A stretch of DNA of 64,000 nucleotides from Ceratodon purpureus (GCA_014871385.1 CM026424.1:19857321-19921320); one strand, 5' to 3'. Positions 1 to 10,152 are shown, counted from the stretch's first letter. A program made the numbers and translations. Notes: a model not told the origin generated them from the letters alone.

Positions 1-105
1 TGGTCACCTTTACCACCCTGGACCCCGGTCCGAAGAGGGTTGGTTGTACCTTTTCTCCTGCAATGAATTTCTTCATTTGCTCCAAAAAATAAAATAAAAT
101 AAGGT
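1..105 (+). repeat. Retroposon 3' tail, truncated by the window edge
   Basis: The segment ends in a short unique tail followed by an A-rich run with AAAAT units. The stretch from about 35 to 90 closely resembles the stretch at about 22971-23033: both read GTCCG, then a GAGGGTT block, a T/C-rich run, CTGCAATGAAT and CTTCATTTGCTC, and then poly(A). This is the form of the 3' end of a LINE or SINE family. The 5' part lies outside the window, so type and length cannot be decided. Confidence 0.5.
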
Positions 106-379
106 AATAGCACTGTCCATTATTACAGTCATGTAGTGACCTCATGGCATGGCTCAAGGTGAAGGCATCATTCTTTTAAAATGCTGCAAGCAAAATGCAC
201 GCAGCACATGCCACTAATTATATATGCGCTTTTTGTAGACACTTTTATGCAGTCACTGCGAGAAAAGCCTGGATGGATTTGGTTTGCTGACAGATCAAAC
301 ATTGCTCAGGTGTCATTGCTCAGGTTTCATTTATATGTTTTTACATCTATACTTTTTGTTTTTCTGGATTTTACCCTTT

Positions 380-404
380 TATATATATATATATATATAT
401 ATAT
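380..404. repeat. (TA)n microsatellite
   Basis: An uninterrupted AT/TA dinucleotide run of about 25 bases. The 105-659 interval around it is AT-rich and I see no gene in it. Confidence 0.9.
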
Positions 405-659
405 GAGCACTACCAATGATATGTCATTTACAAAGTTTGTTTTAGTTGAGATAGATTTGATAAGGTTTCAAATAAAAATACTTTTCAATAATAATAAAAA
501 CAAAAAGTTGCTCATAATAATGAAGTTTAAAATATTTCAAGGGATTGGTACATTCTTAGGCACACCTAACCAATTTCTATATAAAACATCACGCATTTCT
601 TCTCCTGCCACTTTAGCTGCACGACCTTCTCTAATAACTAGTCCTCGGCCTCTCACCAT

Positions 660-1856
660 TTATAATGGAACCGGATCCGTTCTCAGAAGTGGTTTGTTCG
701 TCAGTTGACAGAAGTTGTGTAGAACACAACAACCTATAACTATAGAGGGTGCGGTATCTACCCTAGAATTTAGAGAATTAAGAATGCGCCATCCCATTTC
801 CAATAATCCAAAAGCATTCTCAATGCTTACTCTACCACCGTTTATTTGCCTATCAAACCTTATTTTGTCTACATCTCCATCTGCCGGCTTGCTATTTTGA
901 AGCAAATAGGTTCTACTAGGGTACCCTAAATCACCTAGTAAAAAAGGCTTGATATGTGTTCCATCTACGCTGACCACTGGCGTAGCCAATATTTCTCTCC
1001 GTCAAATCTGCTCATAAATATGTGAGATCTTAAATTGATCTCCATCAGCAGTACCGCCAGGTACCGAGCAACACACATTCCAAAATACCTTGTCCATGTC
1101 ACAAACAACTTGCAGAACTATGGAACTAAAACTTTTCCTTCTACACCAGAAATCTGCCACTACAGTTATTTGACGTTTATCAAGCTTTCTCTGAAGAAGT
1201 ATGTGGCTTCCATCTATACTCCTGCACACATTTGGAAATCCACAACTCTCTACATATCCAGCTATAATCCTATCTAAACGAGCACCGGAAGGCACCATAA
1301 TATACTTCCCAAATAACTTGTCTCTAGATACTAGAGCATCCAAAACAATTCTCATATACTTACGTACTGTTGAAGCACCTACATTAAACCTATCAGCTAT
1401 AATTTCTGCAGTGATTCCATGAGCAAGACGGTAGAACACTATACCGACCGCTTTTCTAATTTCTAAAGGAGCACATACAAAGTAAATAGTAGTAGATTGC
1501 AAATAAGGCTCAAGCTCTGAGACCAAATACATAAAAGATGCATAAGACATACGATATGCTTGTAAGTATTTTCTATCTCTCATCTCTGGTGAAGTGTGCT
1601 ATACCAAGCCTTCAATAATGTCCCATTGTGTTGATTGTCGAGGATCCTTCCACCAGACATATTCAGGTTGCGGCTCAATCAAAGAGAGAATGGCTATAAT
1701 AATTGGGAATACCCTCACCATGAAAGGACGTTCTTCCAAAATTGAAGAACTTCCCAAAAGAGCTCTCTTTCTCTTCCTTGACATACACCTTAATGTCACT
1801 CCATTGAAAAGAAAAAATGACAAAATAAGTGCCCACATCACCTCATGTGTGTCCAT
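660..1856 (-). pseudogene. PIF/Harbinger transposase with two in-frame stops
   Basis: One reading frame of about 398 codons on the minus strand encodes a PIF/Harbinger (DDE_Tnp_4) transposase. It is broken only by a TAG at 1599-1601 and a TGA at 1002-1004; the frame is the same on both sides of each. An HTH-like stretch (GITAEIIADRFNVGASTVRK) lies at about codons 145-165. The first catalytic Asp is in SIDGSH, the second in GDLGYP and the Glu in SIENAFG, followed by the family's W-R-I-L. The catalytic triad is therefore all present and the gene is only point-damaged. A MYB-like second ORF, typical of Harbinger elements, was not seen nearby, and I could not define terminal inverted repeats. Either stop could be a sequencing error, but two make decay more likely. 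Confidence 0.85.
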
Positions 1857-2537
1857 TTCACTACTCTTACAAGACCCCTTCCCTCTAGTACAACCTAAAA
1901 CACTAACTAATATAACTAGAAATCACCACAACAAAAAAACCATTCAAAACATACAAAATCAAGAATTGGGTGCACTCACAAGTCCTCACAGCCACCCTCC
2001 TACTTCAGCTCACTCATTTAGGTCTGATCAGGTTTAGTTTGCTGCCCCAATTATGGCGGGCAAAAGGCTGCCAAGTCATTGCACTGCCCATGCATGACCA
2101 TCCATCCGCCACTGGATGGGTCAGCTTATCCATCCAAGGAGGCATGTGGTTTGGGAGGCTGCGCCCCTCTCCTCAGGCGATCATGTGCGCCCCTCTCCTC
2201 AGGCGATCATGTGCGCCCCTCTTTAGACCCATATCAAACATCCACCTCTAGAACCCCTTAGACATCCTCGAATTTTTCACCTCTCAATCCCATGGATCCT
2301 CTAAGTGAAGGAACAACTGATCTACTATGTCTAGGGAAGCTTGTCCATGATTTTAATCGGTTTGCCTGGAACAAATAGAGGTTGAGTTGCTCAAACATGT
2401 TGTTGGTTATACGTTCGCCGAGTTCGTTGAGGGGTTGAACACACCGATGGACATTCGAGGGAGTTGTTTGGAGTGCACTGTAGTTATTGAGGATTCCGTT
2501 AGTGATACGTCTTTGGATAATTTGTCCCTGATGTATG
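1857..2537. other. Non-coding flank of the transposase
   Basis: No convincing gene. At 2292 a short frame opens (MDPLSEGTTDLLCLGK) and stops after 28 codons. It may be a remnant of the neighbouring transposon's second ORF, but this cannot be shown. Confidence 0.4.
2161..2223. repeat. 26-bp minisatellite, about 2.4 copies
   Basis: The unit starting GCGCCCCTCTCCTCAGGCGA occurs at 2161-2186 and 2187-2212 and partially at 2213-2223. The copies are identical, so the duplication is recent. Confidence 0.9.
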
Positions 2538-2856
2538 GTGTAAGCACCTAAAGGCGGACCCCCCCCCCCCCCTTAAAGGCGGACACCCCAGATTCTTGCT
2601 GCAGTGGAGATTTGATGACCCTATAATTACCTATAATGTATCCCATGCGTACGTGGAAAAGGGTGTCCGGCTATAGGTCAACCTATTTTGGTCACTTCCA
2701 AAATTTGTAGTAATTATTGTAAGTGCTTATAAATATTCTAAAAATGGGGAAACTTTGTTTTTTCTTATTGTTAATTACTGTAAAATAGGAAGCCACTCAT
2801 TCCACCTCCACAAGTATAGTGAATTCCTCAAGCGTCCGAAAATAGGTGCTGCTACC
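2538..2856. mobile_element. MITE family A, copy 1
   Basis: The ends are inverted repeats: GGTGTAAGCACCTA at 2538-2551 and the complement of GGTAGCAGCACCTA at 2843-2856. The interior matches the element at 25757-26065: a GCGTACGT/GCGTACAT block, TATAGGT, AAATTTGTA, a GGGAAA block, CCACTCATT and CGAAAATAGGTG occur in the same order. Copy length is 319 bp and there is no coding capacity. A run of 14 C at 2559-2572 lies between two AAAGGCGGAC repeats near the left end. No clear target-site duplication was seen. Confidence 0.8.
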
Positions 2857-3912
2857 ATATGCTCTTTTGGTGCGTCTATGAGGATCCTACTCTTGAAGGG
2901 TGTGATGAGGACGATGTTGCCGTTGTCAGGGTCGAGGCTGATGGTGTTGTTGTTGCTCAGGGTAGGAAGGAGAATGGCCCTGATTGCTTTCTCTTTGAAG
3001 ATGGAGATTTCTATGACAAGGCTCCCTTTGATTTTGTCCCAAATGCTTATTGCCCCTCGGCACACTGTGTAGTGTTTTTCTCTAGTGTAGGATGTTGAAC
3101 AGGATGAGGTTACTGTTGTTCTACATCTGCATTGAATGACTTAGGTTTTTGACACTATTATTCTACATTTGCATTGAGTGACTTAGGTTTGGACACTATT
3201 GTACAACATTTGCACTGAGTGACTGAGGTTTTTGACACTATTGTTCTACATGTGCATCCAGTGACTTAGGTTTTGGACATCTACTTAGGACGGCAGGTTT
3301 TTGGATTAGTTTTGAATAGGTACCGCGTCAATCTAGTTCATCTAGAAGATTAGTTTTGAAGCCACTTGGTGGATCCATAGTTGAACGACTTGTTTGATAT
3401 AGAATAAAATGTTAGGAAAAAAGAGATTGTTAGCATATGTTACTTAAAAATTGAAACCAAAAGAAGTCAAATTGTGTTGATCAAATTTAGGTGGAGTGGA
3501 TATTAAAGAGAATGTTTCTTACTTCATATTCTATGATTTTCCAATCCATGCAGTCTATACCCTATATTCTATAATCGTTTATGCATGATCTTTTGGTAAT
3601 CTTAGGTAAGATTCTAGAGTTGGGAATGAAAAGAAAGTTTTTGTTATGATTTTCTTAGTGTTTGATTTAGAAATGGTAGTTTTTTGGAGTGTTTATGGTG
3701 AAAAATGATTAAAGAAATTTATGATTGGATCCCACCATTGCATTGTTAGGTCCAAATCCAAGCTGGTTTGAAAAAAAGTCTCATTTATTATTTAGATTGG
3801 ATTTGCCCTCCATCTTACAAAGAAAGAAATGGAAATATAGAATAAAATGTTAGGAAAGAAGAGAACTCAAAACTGGGAAGTGATGCAAAATGCCAAAAGA
3901 GAGGACACGTGT
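2857..3912. other. Non-coding interval
   Basis: AT-rich sequence with the tandem repeat at 3117-3285. An octadecamer-scale phrase (GAATAAAATGTTAGGAAA) appears at about 3403 and again at about 3840, a small local duplication. I see no gene here. Confidence 0.5.
3117..3285. repeat. Degenerate tandem repeat, about 45-bp unit, about 4 copies
   Basis: The phrase TTCTACATTTGCATTGAGTG, followed by ACTTAGGTTTTTGACACTA, recurs four times with a few differences per copy. Confidence 0.85.
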
Positions 3913-3968
3913 CGCCACCCCAGGGGCTCGAACCCTGGACCACAAGGTTAAGAGCCTTGCGCTCTACC
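3913..3968 (-). tRNA. trnK-CUU: tRNA-Lys(CUU), 3' part, split by a LINE
   Basis: Read on the minus strand, this gives the end of the D arm, the complete anticodon arm (stem CAAGG/CCTTG, loop CTCTTAA, anticodon CTT), the variable loop, a T arm with stem CAGGG/CCCTG and loop TTCGAGC, and the acceptor strand GGGTGGC with discriminator G. The missing 5' part lies 8.3 kb away at 12316-12350. The two acceptor strands, GCCGTCC and GGGTGGC, pair along all seven positions with two G-U pairs, which shows that they once formed one gene. The split gene should not give a functional tRNA. Confidence 0.92.
3951..3968 (-). repeat. Target-site duplication, copy at the LINE 3' end
   Basis: Minus-strand GGTAGAGCGCAAGGCTCT, 18 bp, is identical to 12316-12333. 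It covers the D-arm 3' side and the anticodon stem, and ends inside the anticodon loop. Confidence 0.93.
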
Positions 3969-4254
3969 GTGAAGACCCCACCGGGGTTTAAAAAGCATGC
4001 GCAAAACGCGCTGATACAAACGGGCGAACCCGGGCCAGGCCAACAGGCCAGAGAGGGACAGACAGCCACCGGCCCGACAACAGCAAACAGGGCAGCAGCA
4101 AAGGAAAACAAAGTAACGAAGACCCAAGCCTAACCCGAGGAAACCGCAGACACAACTAAACGAAGCGCAGGTTCAGACCGCAGACCGCCAAGTTCGGAGG
4201 AGATCGGGACGGAGCGCAGCGCCAAGCAAAGAAACCTGCAGGAACACAAGCAAA
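3969..4254 (-). other. LINE 3' UTR with terminal hairpin and no poly(A)
   Basis: The sequence between the ORF2 stop and the target-site duplication is GC-rich and non-coding. The last bases form a 5-bp stem with a 3-base loop at 3975-3987. In some LINE families such a hairpin is recognised by the reverse transcriptase; here that is inference. Confidence 0.7.
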
Positions 4255-7200
4255 CTACCGCGGATGACGACGCCCCAGATTGAAGTACCGTCGGCCTTCC
4301 GCCATCCACATGTTGAAGTTGTCCCCGTCGAGATGCTGAGCAGTCGAAGCGTACACCTCCAACGCAGTGAGGCCGATGAAGTTCGGGTTGGCGCGGGCAC
4401 GGCGAAGGATATCCGGGAGGTTTGCGGCCGTGTAAGGAGTGTCGTCCAGAGCCTCGCGGATACGCGTTTCCGCCCGGAGGCGTCGAGACCGGGAAGCTGG
4501 AGAGCTGGGGGGCGAGAGAGCAGCGAGCTCTTGACGACGTTCCAACTCTATATCAGCAAGTAAGGTGTCGATCTCCTCTTGTAAATGAGAGTCAATCAGT
4601 CGGGCTGAAGCCGGACTAACCTCTCTTCTGACGTCCTGTATTCTCTTTGTCACAGTAGTGAGAGAGAAGAGTTCTTCAAGACGGATATGGCGACTTGTGG
4701 CATCCGAGTAGGGTTCAGGGGCAGGATCTGGGACCCCAATCGGAGGCGGAGGAGTATGGGAGGGTGAGTCCTCCGGAGTAGGAAGGTCAGGGCGGTCCAA
4801 GTCCGCCTGAACCTCAGCGAATAACCCTGTAATGGCCGCATCCAGCACATCGCTGTCCACTGAGAGGATAGAATCCCTATCAGTGTTGCAGGACTGGGTG
4901 GGGATTTGCTGTAGAAACCGAGGGGTATGGGTGGCCAGAGCCTGTGGAAGATAAACCGCGGGAGGTATTATTTTCCAACAGGGTTGGTCACCCATGGTGG
5001 CAAAGATTCCATCTCGCGTCCATAGCTGTTCGAAGTCAGCAAGTAGTTTAGCTTGTCGAACCTCGCTTCGTTTGTGTCTGTGGATGGACCTCCATACCTC
5101 CATGCCGACATGGATACAGTCCTTCCAGGCGAAGAATAGGGCTTTTCCAAGACTGAACTCAATGCCGTTCAACTCCTGCTGGCATTTTTGAACCCAAAGC
5201 TGCCACAGGAGTGAAGCCCGCAAGATTTCCCATGGAGTGTTAGGATTAACCATAGCGTCACCTGCTATCCAGGGATTAGCATCTTCGATGGTGAGATGTC
5301 CTGGAGGATGGCAAAGGCCATACAAAAGGTCTCTCCAAGTTGAGTAAGCAGCTGGGAGTGAAGCAGTACTGCGCAAGCTCCTGAAATGCTCCCACGCAGC
5401 CGAGAGGGTGGGGCAAGATATGAGTGCGTGCTCGGTATCTTCTGTGGGATGTCCACAAAGTTTACATTGCCCCTCCCAACCCGCTTTTGCACGCCAGTCA
5501 CCTATCGGAAGACCGCCAGCCAGTGCGAGCCAATTCATGGCCGCAATTTTGCGGTGCTTCCAGGGGTGCCATATGCGCCGAAATAGTTGCTTGATCTGTA
5601 TTGTGGTGTAGCCCCTGAGTCGAAGGTCGCGAACCGCTCGCAGATTGTTTTGAATACGCCTCAAGCCATGTTTATAACCCTGCTTTGTTTCATAGTTGAA
5701 GAAGGTGGATTCAGGTAGCACTCCTATCTTAGCCCAGTTCCAGTCGATAGGATCCCAGTCCAAGGCAATGATAGGTGCGTTACCATACATCCATACCGAC
5801 TCTTCTTCAAGTGGAGCGCGCGTCGGGTTATATTCTACAACTTGCTGTTTCAGTCCAACCGTGAGCAGTACCCGAACCTGTTCTAAGCGAAGGTTGGGGA
5901 TCGGCCGGGGGTGAGAATTATCCCAGCGAAGCACTTCGGAGGGTAACCGGAAGTACCTCGTGCCCAAAAGACGAGGGGCAGTCTCTTGAATGTGGTAGAC
6001 GACATGGATTGGACCCGTCGTGTCTGCTGTGACCCATTCCCCGATAGTGAGCGAGAGGGGCAGTGCAGGAACTCGAGGGATACCTGCTAGCAGGTAGTCT
6101 CGTTGTCGGTGCATAATGCGAGAGTGCGTCTGTATTCGGAGCTGTTCCTCCGATTTCCAGTTGCGCTCCTCTCCATCCCAAATGTCCTGAATAGTGGCCG
6201 TGTTGTGTGTTGCCCAGGTACAGAAGGGGGAGTCTTTCTCTGCGCCGTATAAGAGCCCTGCTGCATCCTTGAAGAGAGGGTTGCCGAAAAGCTGCTGTCT
6301 GAGAAATTCCTTGGGATGTGATGGAGGTCGCTGCACTAAGCCAGTACGAGTGTTGGTAAAAGCTTGGAAGGTGGCGCGCCAAAGCGGTGAGGCTTGGGTT
6401 TGAGCCTGTGAGGCATTCATCAACCAGTGAATGGACGCCGGCCAGCGCTTTTGATTCGTCATCTTGATGAGGGATATGTGTCGCCGGATGAACGTCTTCC
6501 AGGGAGCATAACCCGGTTTCAAAGCCCGCACTAGAATCTTTGTAAGTAAAGCCGAGGCTTGCATTGTAGGGTCGATGATCTTGACTCCACCCTCCACCAC
6601 CGGTTGGATTGCATTCTCCCAGCTTATTTTCGCCCTCGTTTTCTGTCCTGGAGCAGCTCCCCAGATAAAGTTGCGTACTAATGCTCGTGTTTGTCGAAAG
6701 ACTGCAGCCGTTAGGTTGGCGCACGAGCACAGGTACCAAATCGAAGCGAGAACCACTTGGTTCGCAACCATGATCCTGCCAGCGAGAGACAAGGTATGTG
6801 CGCTCCAGCTGGTTAGGGCTTTGGTAATGTTGCTGATGACCTTAGTGTTAAGTTCTTCTGTGGATAATTGGTATCCAATAGGGAAACCTAAATAGGTCGC
6901 AGCCTGTCCCGGATTTAACCAGCGAATGCCCGGGTCCTCTGGCCAGAGCCATGAGCGAGGTGTGAGTGAAGCTCTGATACAGACCGTTTTCCCCCAGTTC
7001 ATCTTGGCACCGGATGCCTTACAAAAGAGGTTAAGGATCTGCATAGCGGTGTTGAGATTCTCCGCTTCACCCACTAGATATAGAGAGGTGTCGTCTGCAA
7101 ACATAGCGTTTGTGGACGTCTCTCCGTTTGGAAGCCTAAGTCCTTGCAGGTTGCGTGTTGGATCGTCCAACATATGTCCTAGGACATCTGCAATCAGAAG

Positions 7201-9270
7201 GTAGAGATATGGCGCCAAGGGGCATCCTTGGCGCACAGATCTCTGAAGGTTGAAGGCCTTCCCTGGCTTGCCATTGAGAAGAACGGCTGATGCAGCTTCT
7301 GAATACAAGGCCATCGTTAGGTTGGTCCAGTGACTGGAAAAACCCATATGAGTCATGGTGTCCTTAAGAAAACTCCAGCTAACACGGTCGTACGCCTTTT
7401 CAAAGTCAAGGAGTAAGAGTGTTAATTTCTGCTTGCTCGTAGTTGCCCAATCCAGCGCCTCGTTTGCCATAATGATGTTGTCAAAAATACTTCTACCTTT
7501 CACAAAACCGGTCTGAGTCGGTTTTATCCATAAAGGTAGAAAAGTAAGCATTCGGCCAGCCATCAATTTGGCTAGAATTTTATATGTTGTGCCCAGTAAG
7601 GATATGGGACGGTAATTCGGGATAAGTGTTTTATCTCCCCCTTTTGGTAGCAAGCTAATCAGGCTTGTGTTTAGCTCCTTGCAGAGAACGTAAGTCGTGA
7701 AGACTTCAGTAATCCAGGCAAGGAGATCGTCTTGGATGTCGGGGAGAGCAGCCTTAAAGAATTCGATAGGAATTCCGTCTATCCCAGCTGCTTTGCCATT
7801 CGGGAGGTCTTGGACCGCCTTCTGGACTTCGAGGAGAGTGGGTGGAGCGTCAAGGATGGTATTCTGTTCGGTTGAGACGCACCTAGGTACGCTGCGAAAA
7901 CATTCATCCCGTGCCGTGCGCTGCTCGGTCCCCTCCGGTTCTTGGCTATAGAGCCGTTGATAGAAACTGTCCACATGGTCTTGCATGTCCTCATGTTGAG
8001 TGAGAATACTGCCATCTGCTGAAAGTTCTCGTATGACAATGGGCTTATGCTGCCCCGAATAGTAATCAAAGAAGTCTTTAGTGCACCTGTCCCCCACCCG
8101 GGTCCAGGTGGCCATAATCTTGTCATACTTGCGTTCTATGCGTCCTTGACGGACGCATTGAAGGGCAGCTTGTGCGGAATTTAATTGGTCCCTTGCAGCC
8201 TGAGAGTCCCAGTTAGATTGTAGATGTAATTCTGCCTCTGCAAGTGACGAGAACTGCTCCTGGAATGTGTCTTCACGGACTTTCTTCCGGGTTTTAGCCA
8301 CGGAGTCACAACACGTTCGGACTGCTTCCAGAGCTTTACTAACTTTGGTGTTCCAGCTATCTGCAGAGTGACGGAGAAGTGCTGATTTCCAAGCGGAGAT
8401 CATCGCAAGACGAGCCTCCTCATCTTGAAGAAGGTGACGGTGAAACTTAGGAGGAGAATGTATCCGGGTTTCGAGGTTCCGGATACGCAGAAAGACGGGC
8501 GCATGATCTGAGAGATGAGCCGAAGTTGGAAGAATGCCGGTGAGTCCTCCGAGGTCCCGAATCCCAGGTGAGGTATAGAACTTATCTATCCTCGAAATTA
8601 TGTTTTCTGGGGGGTCCCTCCGATTATCCCAGGTATACTTCTTGCCTTTAGTTTTTCGGTAATCATCTGAAAGATATACATCTTGCAGCGAGTGTTGAAG
8701 AACCAAGGCATGCCATGCGTCGATTTCTCTTCTGCCCCGTCCTGTTGAATCTGCTCCTCCTAGTTTGTCCGTTAAATTCTCAATCATATTAAAATCTCCG
8801 CCAAAAATCCATTGAGCTTCGGGCAGTGGGAAATTCCGGATGCGGTTCCAGAGTCGAGATCTGGAGCCCGTCTTATTGTAACCATAAATATTAACTATGC
8901 CAACTCTGCGTGTGGGCGTCCATTGGAAGACCACATACTGAGCTCGGCCGGGTGCTATGATGCCATGCTCAATGATCAGATCACCGAGCTTAGGCGAGAT
9001 GATGATGCCTGTACCGCCCTTATAGCCATCTGTAGAAGCCGAGTAGTGAGCCGCATTCCACAGGATGGGTCCATGCATAAAATGTAATTGACGGGTTTTA
9101 GAAAGGCAATCTTCGTGGACGAACTTGTGTTCCTGTAACAGGACAACGTCGGGCTTGGGGTTGAGGTGTTGGAGTAAATCCGCTATGTCTCGCCTCTTCC
9201 TCGTCCCTGCAGTGTCTCGCCCAAGGCACTGCACGTTGTAAGTGACCAGGGCTAGCTGGTCACTGGGCAT
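4255..9270 (-). CDS. LINE ORF2: AP endonuclease and reverse transcriptase, 1671 aa
   Basis: Residues about 1-270 are an exonuclease/endonuclease/phosphatase domain with YNVQ, LLQEHK, GGDFNM and LSDHAP, so the Asn, Glu, Asp and His of the active site are visible. Reverse transcriptase motifs follow: GKAAGIDGIP at about 495, YRPISLL, DFEKAYDRV at about 623, RQGCPLAP, and the catalytic FADD at about 724. Near 1269 a zf-RVT zinc site (CKLCG...H...C) appears, as in plant LINEs. The last roughly 350 residues are a Pro/Glu-rich and then helical extension that I do not recognise, and no RNase H domain was identified. The frame has no stop or frameshift, so the enzyme could be active. Its ATG overlaps the end of the ORF1 frame by 19 bases, which suggests reinitiation for translation. 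Confidence 0.95.
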   Translation of the reverse strand: MPSDQLALVTYNVQCLGRDTAGTRKRRDIADLLQHLNPKPDVVLLQEHKFVHEDCLSKTRQLHFMHGPILWNAAHYSASTDGYKGGTGIIISPKLGDLIIEHGIIAPGRAQYVVFQWTPTRRVGIVNIYGYNKTGSRSRLWNRIRNFPLPEAQWIFGGDFNMIENLTDKLGGADSTGRGRREIDAWHALVLQHSLQDVYLSDDYRKTKGKKYTWDNRRDPPENIISRIDKFYTSPGIRDLGGLTGILPTSAHLSDHAPVFLRIRNLETRIHSPPKFHRHLLQDEEARLAMISAWKSALLRHSADSWNTKVSKALEAVRTCCDSVAKTRKKVREDTFQEQFSSLAEAELHLQSNWDSQAARDQLNSAQAALQCVRQGRIERKYDKIMATWTRVGDRCTKDFFDYYSGQHKPIVIRELSADGSILTQHEDMQDHVDSFYQRLYSQEPEGTEQRTARDECFRSVPRCVSTEQNTILDAPPTLLEVQKAVQDLPNGKAAGIDGIPIEFFKAALPDIQDDLLAWITEVFTTYVLCKELNTSLISLLPKGGDKTLIPNYRPISLLGTTYKILAKLMAGRMLTFLPLWIKPTQTGFVKGRSIFDNIIMANEALDWATTSKQKLTLLLLDFEKAYDRVSWSFLKDTMTHMGFSSHWTNLTMALYSEAASAVLLNGKPGKAFNLQRSVRQGCPLAPYLYLLIADVLGHMLDDPTRNLQGLRLPNGETSTNAMFADDTSLYLVGEAENLNTAMQILNLFCKASGAKMNWGKTVCIRASLTPRSWLWPEDPGIRWLNPGQAATYLGFPIGYQLSTEELNTKVISNITKALTSWSAHTLSLAGRIMVANQVVLASIWYLCSCANLTAAVFRQTRALVRNFIWGAAPGQKTRAKISWENAIQPVVEGGVKIIDPTMQASALLTKILVRALKPGYAPWKTFIRRHISLIKMTNQKRWPASIHWLMNASQAQTQASPLWRATFQAFTNTRTGLVQRPPSHPKEFLRQQLFGNPLFKDAAGLLYGAEKDSPFCTWATHNTATIQDIWDGEERNWKSEEQLRIQTHSRIMHRQRDYLLAGIPRVPALPLSLTIGEWVTADTTGPIHVVYHIQETAPRLLGTRYFRLPSEVLRWDNSHPRPIPNLRLEQVRVLLTVGLKQQVVEYNPTRAPLEEESVWMYGNAPIIALDWDPIDWNWAKIGVLPESTFFNYETKQGYKHGLRRIQNNLRAVRDLRLRGYTTIQIKQLFRRIWHPWKHRKIAAMNWLALAGGLPIGDWRAKAGWEGQCKLCGHPTEDTEHALISCPTLSAAWEHFRSLRSTASLPAAYSTWRDLLYGLCHPPGHLTIEDANPWIAGDAMVNPNTPWEILRASLLWQLWVQKCQQELNGIEFSLGKALFFAWKDCIHVGMEVWRSIHRHKRSEVRQAKLLADFEQLWTRDGIFATMGDQPCWKIIPPAVYLPQALATHTPRFLQQIPTQSCNTDRDSILSVDSDVLDAAITGLFAEVQADLDRPDLPTPEDSPSHTPPPPIGVPDPAPEPYSDATSRHIRLEELFSLTTVTKRIQDVRREVSPASARLIDSHLQEEIDTLLADIELERRQELAALSPPSSPASRSRRLRAETRIREALDDTPYTAANLPDILRRARANPNFIGLTALEVYASTAQHLDGDNFNMWMAEGRRYFNLGRRHPR

Positions 9271-9704
9271 ATGGAGTTGGAAATGGGGGTTCTCCCCCCC
9301 CCCTGAGTCAATCTAGCTGACTCTGCACTCGCTTGCTCAAGGAGCCCGCCCCAATCATCGTCATCGGTAGCAGGTTCGATAGGGTCTTCATCGGCCGAAG
9401 ATTCCCCCAGTGGGACGAATCCTGTTGGTGGATCATTCGGATCGACTTGCCATGGCAATTCGTTCTCCTTGGGGAGACGAAGAGGAGGGTTAGGTCCCAT
9501 GAAGTAAACTTTTTCCTCAGGTTCCAGAACCCAGTGATTCAACCGTACGCTGGCTTGAATTGTATACGGAAACCGATCGTGCAGGGTTTCAGGTATAGCA
9601 GTCCATTGGTAGTTGCTCGGGCTGCGCATGGTGAAGACGGATTTGTCGTAACGGATTAGGACCAGCCAATAGTTGAGTGCTTCCCACTCATTGATCCTAT
9701 TCAT
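9252..9704 (-). pseudogene. LINE ORF1, 3' part (about 149 aa) beyond the inserted element
   Basis: This frame ends 19 bases inside ORF2 and begins at the edge of the TIR insertion at 9702-10152. Its codon phase is exactly the one that continues ORF1 from codon 672 if the insertion is removed. The sequence is acidic near the end (a DEDP... and DDDDW stretch) and contains no zinc motif. The ATG at 9704 is formed by the insertion end itself, so it is probably not a native start. Confidence 0.7.
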
Positions 9705-10152
9705 TAGGGGAAAAATCAGGTCTCCAACGGGCCTTGTAAGACAGCCCGGATTAGGTGAGCTTCCTGCCCGCTGACACTTCTCTTCGAAATCTCATTGGTC
9801 GATATCCTGCCCGCTGACAACAAAATTCGCCTCGCTGACAGCAGGATTCGCTGACAGGAGGATCCGCTGACAACAGGATCCGGTACTGTCCAATGGGGTG
9901 ATAGCAGTGGGCACACGGTCGGTGACAGTGTCATTACTGCTTATATTGTCCAATGGGGGGGTGGGGTGGGGTGGGGTGGGGAAGGGAAGCGATTGGCTGG
10001 ACCCCCCAAATGCCAACTGCTGTCACTGCTGGCAGCATTTGGCGACCTGCTGGCACAGTTGGTGCCAGCAGGTAAAGTGCACGGGCATGCCCAAAACTTT
10101 GGCACGGAAAGCATGGAAAAGGCCCGTTGGAGACCCCAAACTGCTCCTAATG
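9702..10152. mobile_element. 451-bp TIR element inserted in LINE ORF1
   Basis: The ends are inverted repeats. The inner 17 bp (GGTCTCCAACGGGCCTT at 9719-9735, complement at 10119-10135) are perfect, and the outer part (CATTAGG at each end) is imperfect. The interior has no ORF. It holds short repeats of a CGCTGACAACAGGATCCG type (about 9820-9880), a GGTGG-type G-rich run at about 9954-9982 and repeats of a CTGCTGGCA word. It looks like a non-autonomous DNA transposon. No target-site duplication is visible, which is odd for the class. Confidence 0.75.

Noticed and set aside
3909-4133. Open frame on the plus strand across the tRNA half
   Set aside because: It runs antisense over tRNA-Lys and the LINE 3' UTR and has no independent support.
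5918-6739. 273-codon minus-strand frame
   Set aside because: It is out of frame within ORF2 of the LINE, which has all the reverse transcriptase motifs in the other frame.
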